From a virus: a stretch of DNA of 46,900 nt. Shown here piece after piece: positions 45,001-46,900 of the stretch. Made by a program: the position numbers and the translations under genes. Position 1 is the stretch's first letter. Each line of letters opens with the position of its first letter. Under the pieces are notes generated by a model. The model saw only the letters and a program-made list of their open reading frames with translations, was not told the origin of the DNA and made no database searches. The stretch covers positions 1 through 46,900 of the IMG/VR virus record IMGVR_UViG_3300021225_000284, one strand, 5' to 3'.

Positions 45001-46900
45001 ACAGCTAATTATCTACCAAAATGGACTGATTCCAATACTTTAACTAACTCTATTTTATATGAATTAAATGGAAATATTGGTATTGGAACAACTACACCAG
45101 CAAGACTACTTGATGTCAATGGAGAAGTTAGATTAAAATCTATAAATATTATAAATACAGGTTCAGATACATTTACTATTGGTTCTGGAACTACTGGATT
45201 TTATATTTATAATAATACAGATGCAATAAATCCTTTTGCAATTAGTAATAATAATAATGTTTTAATTGGAACATTAACAGATATAGGGGTTAAATTATCT
45301 GTTGTAGGAGATAGTTATTTTAGCAATAGAGTTGGAATTGGCAGTTCAACATTAACAAATTTTGGTTTAAGGCTATCAACAAATATTAGTGGCTCAACTA
45401 CATCATACGGATTTTTTCAAAGTGGAAATGTTGCAAATGATGTTACAGTAAGCGGATTTGGCATATACAATCAAAGTAATATGGCAACTGGAACTACGCT
45501 TACAAATTATTTTCATTTTACAGCAGGGCAAGGTACACTTACTACTTTAACAAATCAATATTTATTTTATACAACAAATGCCATAGGTGCTACAAATAAT
45601 TATGGATTTTATGGTAGTATGAATATAGGTTCTAATAATAATTGGAACTTGTACATGGCAGGCACTGCACCTAATTATTTAGTTGGAAGTTTAGGTATTG
45701 GAAGTACTTTATTAACAAGTAACAATTTAAGAGTTTCAAAAAATATAACTGGAGCATCTACTGCTATATCTGTTTATCAAAATGGAGTTGTACAAACAGA
45801 TGTGTCAGTAGCTTATGGATTTAGAAATGATGCACAATCTGCATCTTCAATAACAAGTTTTACTGATTATCAGCATTATTCTGCAAATCAAGGAACAATG
45901 AATACAGCTCCAACAAATCATGTTGGATTTAATGTAGCAAACTTGACATCTGGGGCTAATATTTATGGTTTTTTTGGGAATTTATCATCTGCATCTACAA
46001 AATGGAACTTGTACATGGCAGGCACTGCAAAAAATTACTTAAATGGTTCTTTGCTAATAGGAACAACAACAGATAGCGGATATAAGTTAGACGTAACAGG
46101 AACAGGTAGGTTTACAGGTGTAGTTCAATTTGATGCAATACCTACTCATTCATTAACTCCAAGTTTAGCAAATCATATTGTAAATAAAGCGTATGTTGAT
46201 AGTTTAGCATTAGTTAAAAGAGGTGATAATGTTAAAACTATATCTTTAACAAATATTACTTTAAGCGGTACACAAACTATTAATGGAGTTGCTTTAGTTG
46301 CTGGCGATTTGATATTAGTAGCAGGGCAAACAACACAGACAACTAACGGAGTTTACGTTGTATCAGGTGGAGCTTGGACAAGAAGTGCAAATAATGATTC
46401 AGATGCAGAAATTAGAGGAGCTTATCATTTTATTACTGCTGGTACTTATGCAAATCAACGCTACATAAATACAAATACAAGTACAATTAATATAGTAGCT
46501 GGAGTAAGCACAACAAATATTACTTATGCAATAGATTTTGGAGCTGAAACAGACCCAGTTTGGACTGCTTTTAAAACTGAAAACTCTATTACGCCAACAT
46601 CAATATCAAATTGGAATACTGCATATACAAACACAACAAACGGAACATTTTATTTAGCTACAAATCCAAGTAATTATATTACTTTAAGTAATTTGTCGGC
46701 AGGTGCAGGCTTATCTTATAATTCAGCAACAGGCGTATTTAGCTATTCAGGAACTATTTATACAGATAGTTTAATTAGAGGTTTAATTAGTGGCATTGCT
46801 CCTATAAGTTATAATAGTACAACTGGAGCAATTTCAATGCTTTCAGCAACATCATTACGTGATGGATATTTAACAAAAGAAGATTGGGTTACATTTAATA
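42049..46900 (+). CDS. Giant tail hub-fibre protein, N-terminal 1617 residues (continues at 1-3263)
   Basis: ATG 42049 lies 3 bases after the tape-measure stop and the frame is open to the right edge. The last base plus bases 1-2 give one codon (AAT) and the frame goes on to 3263, giving 2704 residues. The N-terminal about 600 residues are hub-like, as in Tal-type baseplate proteins: AWKVELLENGYSG, KIGYDNEDDRFNNIYSRYAIIDLKV, EFIGWLIPFYSSQEFEDETLATISIQAKDGINQLKNI, FYEVLQRLLTIHNLRLFQGAGKWVIID. After about residue 640 come repeated fibre modules with GIGTTTPARLLDVNGEV, LIGTTTDSGYKLDVTG and a GYLTKEDWVTFN motif at the junction. It would form the hub and host-binding fibre in one polypeptide. Confidence 0.9.
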   Translation, partial: MAYGLKYTATAYGLSNVAWKVELLENGYSGSSSEIQLVGNGIKIGYDNEDDRFNNIYSRYAIIDLKVTSTFNLDSLQFDDERKFQVKIYKNNAVEFIGWLIPFYSSQEFEDETLATISIQAKDGINQLKNIAYYNSNPTSISFKQSFKDVISQSLSQTGYALDLEIYYNKYDASMAKTTSDCPLAQLYFNVNTLSKNETEWYNFYEVLQRLLTIHNLRLFQGAGKWVIIDQMDLIEGIIYGRKYNSSGTKIANVSLNSDSVIHTGGLKVKTNTIVRKDIPYKQYSAFFNAGALSNLLKNGELTSFSGLMPNGWSKVGTWGFGDYGPNVTDGVNNGIKFQNKYTQSLNYNDTHYFESEEIDVSSYDAFTLDFEAYADSTIDAIKIGIKLYDNTGISSAEYFVDKMGIPRQDGRAAIIEKGFLDTFFKFQIECIISSATLYLGNITALKVRIYPGFTYNTVPTNTIVKYRNLQLRAKDEEVSKFKGRYFQVTNTDLPKTSKNAETYDVYYQDNLDYIKANYNNFLYVGDSDIETQSWKRNTDTESNPLVVSVLKDKLAVTATYNDILEGSVFGFLDFINTPIITASNKRFLVLNTAYNLQENATELNLVELKSSEVQYNTSTTDDYGGNNTVNSTSSHGSFNLDSNAVRKYIPEAGGNMYGELLVTGSIDAVPLTSTDILAINKGILNIAPDYATTVNLGNDLSTLNIFGDTILDTGLLQLNADGNTNIGLSVLTSGVESNYFKLISDTWTTDTGFKGDYLDFNISSTALGAIGRLKWNDQDGTLDLGLKGGNVTLQIGQEQVLRVVNKTGATLNEADFRAVRIRDVSEGGSQGNRLAVKLAQGNSDADSATTIGIVTETIGDNQEGFITTSGNVSNINTTGTKSFGGAETWNAGDILYLDPVNAGYLTNVKPQAPNHTIIVGWVVNAHQNQGKIFVKVDNGYEIDELHNVKITTVADKDVLIYNNTLGVWENKSILNAGLLDGSGTANYLPKWTDSNTLTNSILYELNGNIGIGTTTPARLLDVNGEVRLKSINIINTGSDTFTIGSGTTGFYIYNNTDAINPFAISNNNNVLIGTLTDIGVKLSVVGDSYFSNRVGIGSSTLTNFGLRLSTNISGSTTSYGFFQSGNVANDVTVSGFGIYNQSNMATGTTLTNYFHFTAGQGTLTTLTNQYLFYTTNAIGATNNYGFYGSMNIGSNNNWNLYMAGTAPNYLVGSLGIGSTLLTSNNLRVSKNITGASTAISVYQNGVVQTDVSVAYGFRNDAQSASSITSFTDYQHYSANQGTMNTAPTNHVGFNVANLTSGANIYGFFGNLSSASTKWNLYMAGTAKNYLNGSLLIGTTTDSGYKLDVTGTGRFTGVVQFDAIPTHSLTPSLANHIVNKAYVDSLALVKRGDNVKTISLTNITLSGTQTINGVALVAGDLILVAGQTTQTTNGVYVVSGGAWTRSANNDSDAEIRGAYHFITAGTYANQRYINTNTSTINIVAGVSTTNITYAIDFGAETDPVWTAFKTENSITPTSISNWNTAYTNTTNGTFYLATNPSNYITLSNLSAGAGLSYNSATGVFSYSGTIYTDSLIRGLISGIAPISYNSTTGAISMLSATSLRDGYLTKEDWVTFN
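45643..45669 (+). repeat. 27-bp perfect direct repeat, copy 1 (copy 2 at 46003-46029)
   Basis: 27 identical bases at 45643-45669 and 46003-46029, exactly 360 bases apart and in the same frame. They encode WNLYMAGTA within two related fibre modules of about 120 residues. Confidence 0.92.

Noticed and set aside
1-46900. CRISPR array or insertion sequence
   Set aside because: No regularly spaced repeats with unique spacers and no transposase; the short repeats found are fibre modules, gene junctions and promoters.

Overview
The window is best read as one complete, circularly closed genome of a tailed siphophage-type virus infecting a member of the Bacteroidota (probably a Flavobacteriia-like host). 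It is strongly AT-rich. Its promoters have the Bacteroidota form (TTG or TTTG, about 17-20 bases, then TAnnTTTG). Almost no gene has a GGAGG ribosome site, and start codons instead follow A-rich stretches. Many small proteins are of kinds usual in Bacteroidota phages. The right end runs in frame into the left end: base 46900 plus bases 1-2 complete a codon, and the two parts join into one 2704-residue tail protein. The cut therefore lies inside a gene.

Layout. 28.9-46.9 kb and 0-6.3 kb carry the late virion genes: small and large terminase, portal, Mu F-like head protein, prohead protease, HK97-fold capsid, a glycosyltransferase, head-tail connectors, tail terminator, tail tube, tail chaperone pair made by -1 frameshifting at A AAA AAG, tape measure, a giant hub-fibre protein with HxH repeats, and a tail protein with a glycoside-hydrolase-like barrel. 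6.3-9.4 kb is a lysis block: GH24 endolysin, DUF1353 protein, spanin-like coiled coil, metallophosphoesterase and holin. 9.5-11.2 kb is a minus-strand operon with a second, signal-peptide-bearing lysozyme and a tiny membrane protein. It diverges from the rightward operon at a mirror-symmetric promoter pair with a palindromic operator. 11.4-16.3 kb holds small accessory genes and ThyX, plus a 600-base non-coding stretch. 16.7-24.6 kb is replication, recombination and nucleotide metabolism: KilA-N protein, replication initiator with an internal iteron-type origin candidate, DUF3127 protein, ERF annealing protein, NinB-like and NinG proteins and two MazG-like proteins. 24.6-27.5 kb holds an AntA/AntB antirepressor with a structured leader and two HNH endonuclease genes.

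How it works together. No integrase, DNA polymerase, helicase or recognisable CI-type repressor is visible. Replication probably recruits host enzymes through the initiator, and recombination uses ERF with Nin-type proteins. The KilA-N and AntA/AntB genes and the operator palindromes suggest a temperate ancestry or a regulatory circuit without recognisable integration.

The most unusual content is RNA. There is a roughly 247-nt pseudoknotted RNA with its own promoter and terminator (13746-13992). Two short minus-strand RNAs have clear promoters and terminators (14095-14177 and 16383-16500). A tRNA-like minihelix has a perfect acceptor stem and T-arm but no D or anticodon arm (19798-19845). The leader of the antirepressor gene is a tandem structure with alternative stems, followed by a kissing-loop hairpin pair ending in a terminator 12 bases before the start codon. 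Its position resembles that of the c4 antisense RNA of phage P1. All RNA calls rest on hand-found complementarity and promoter matches.
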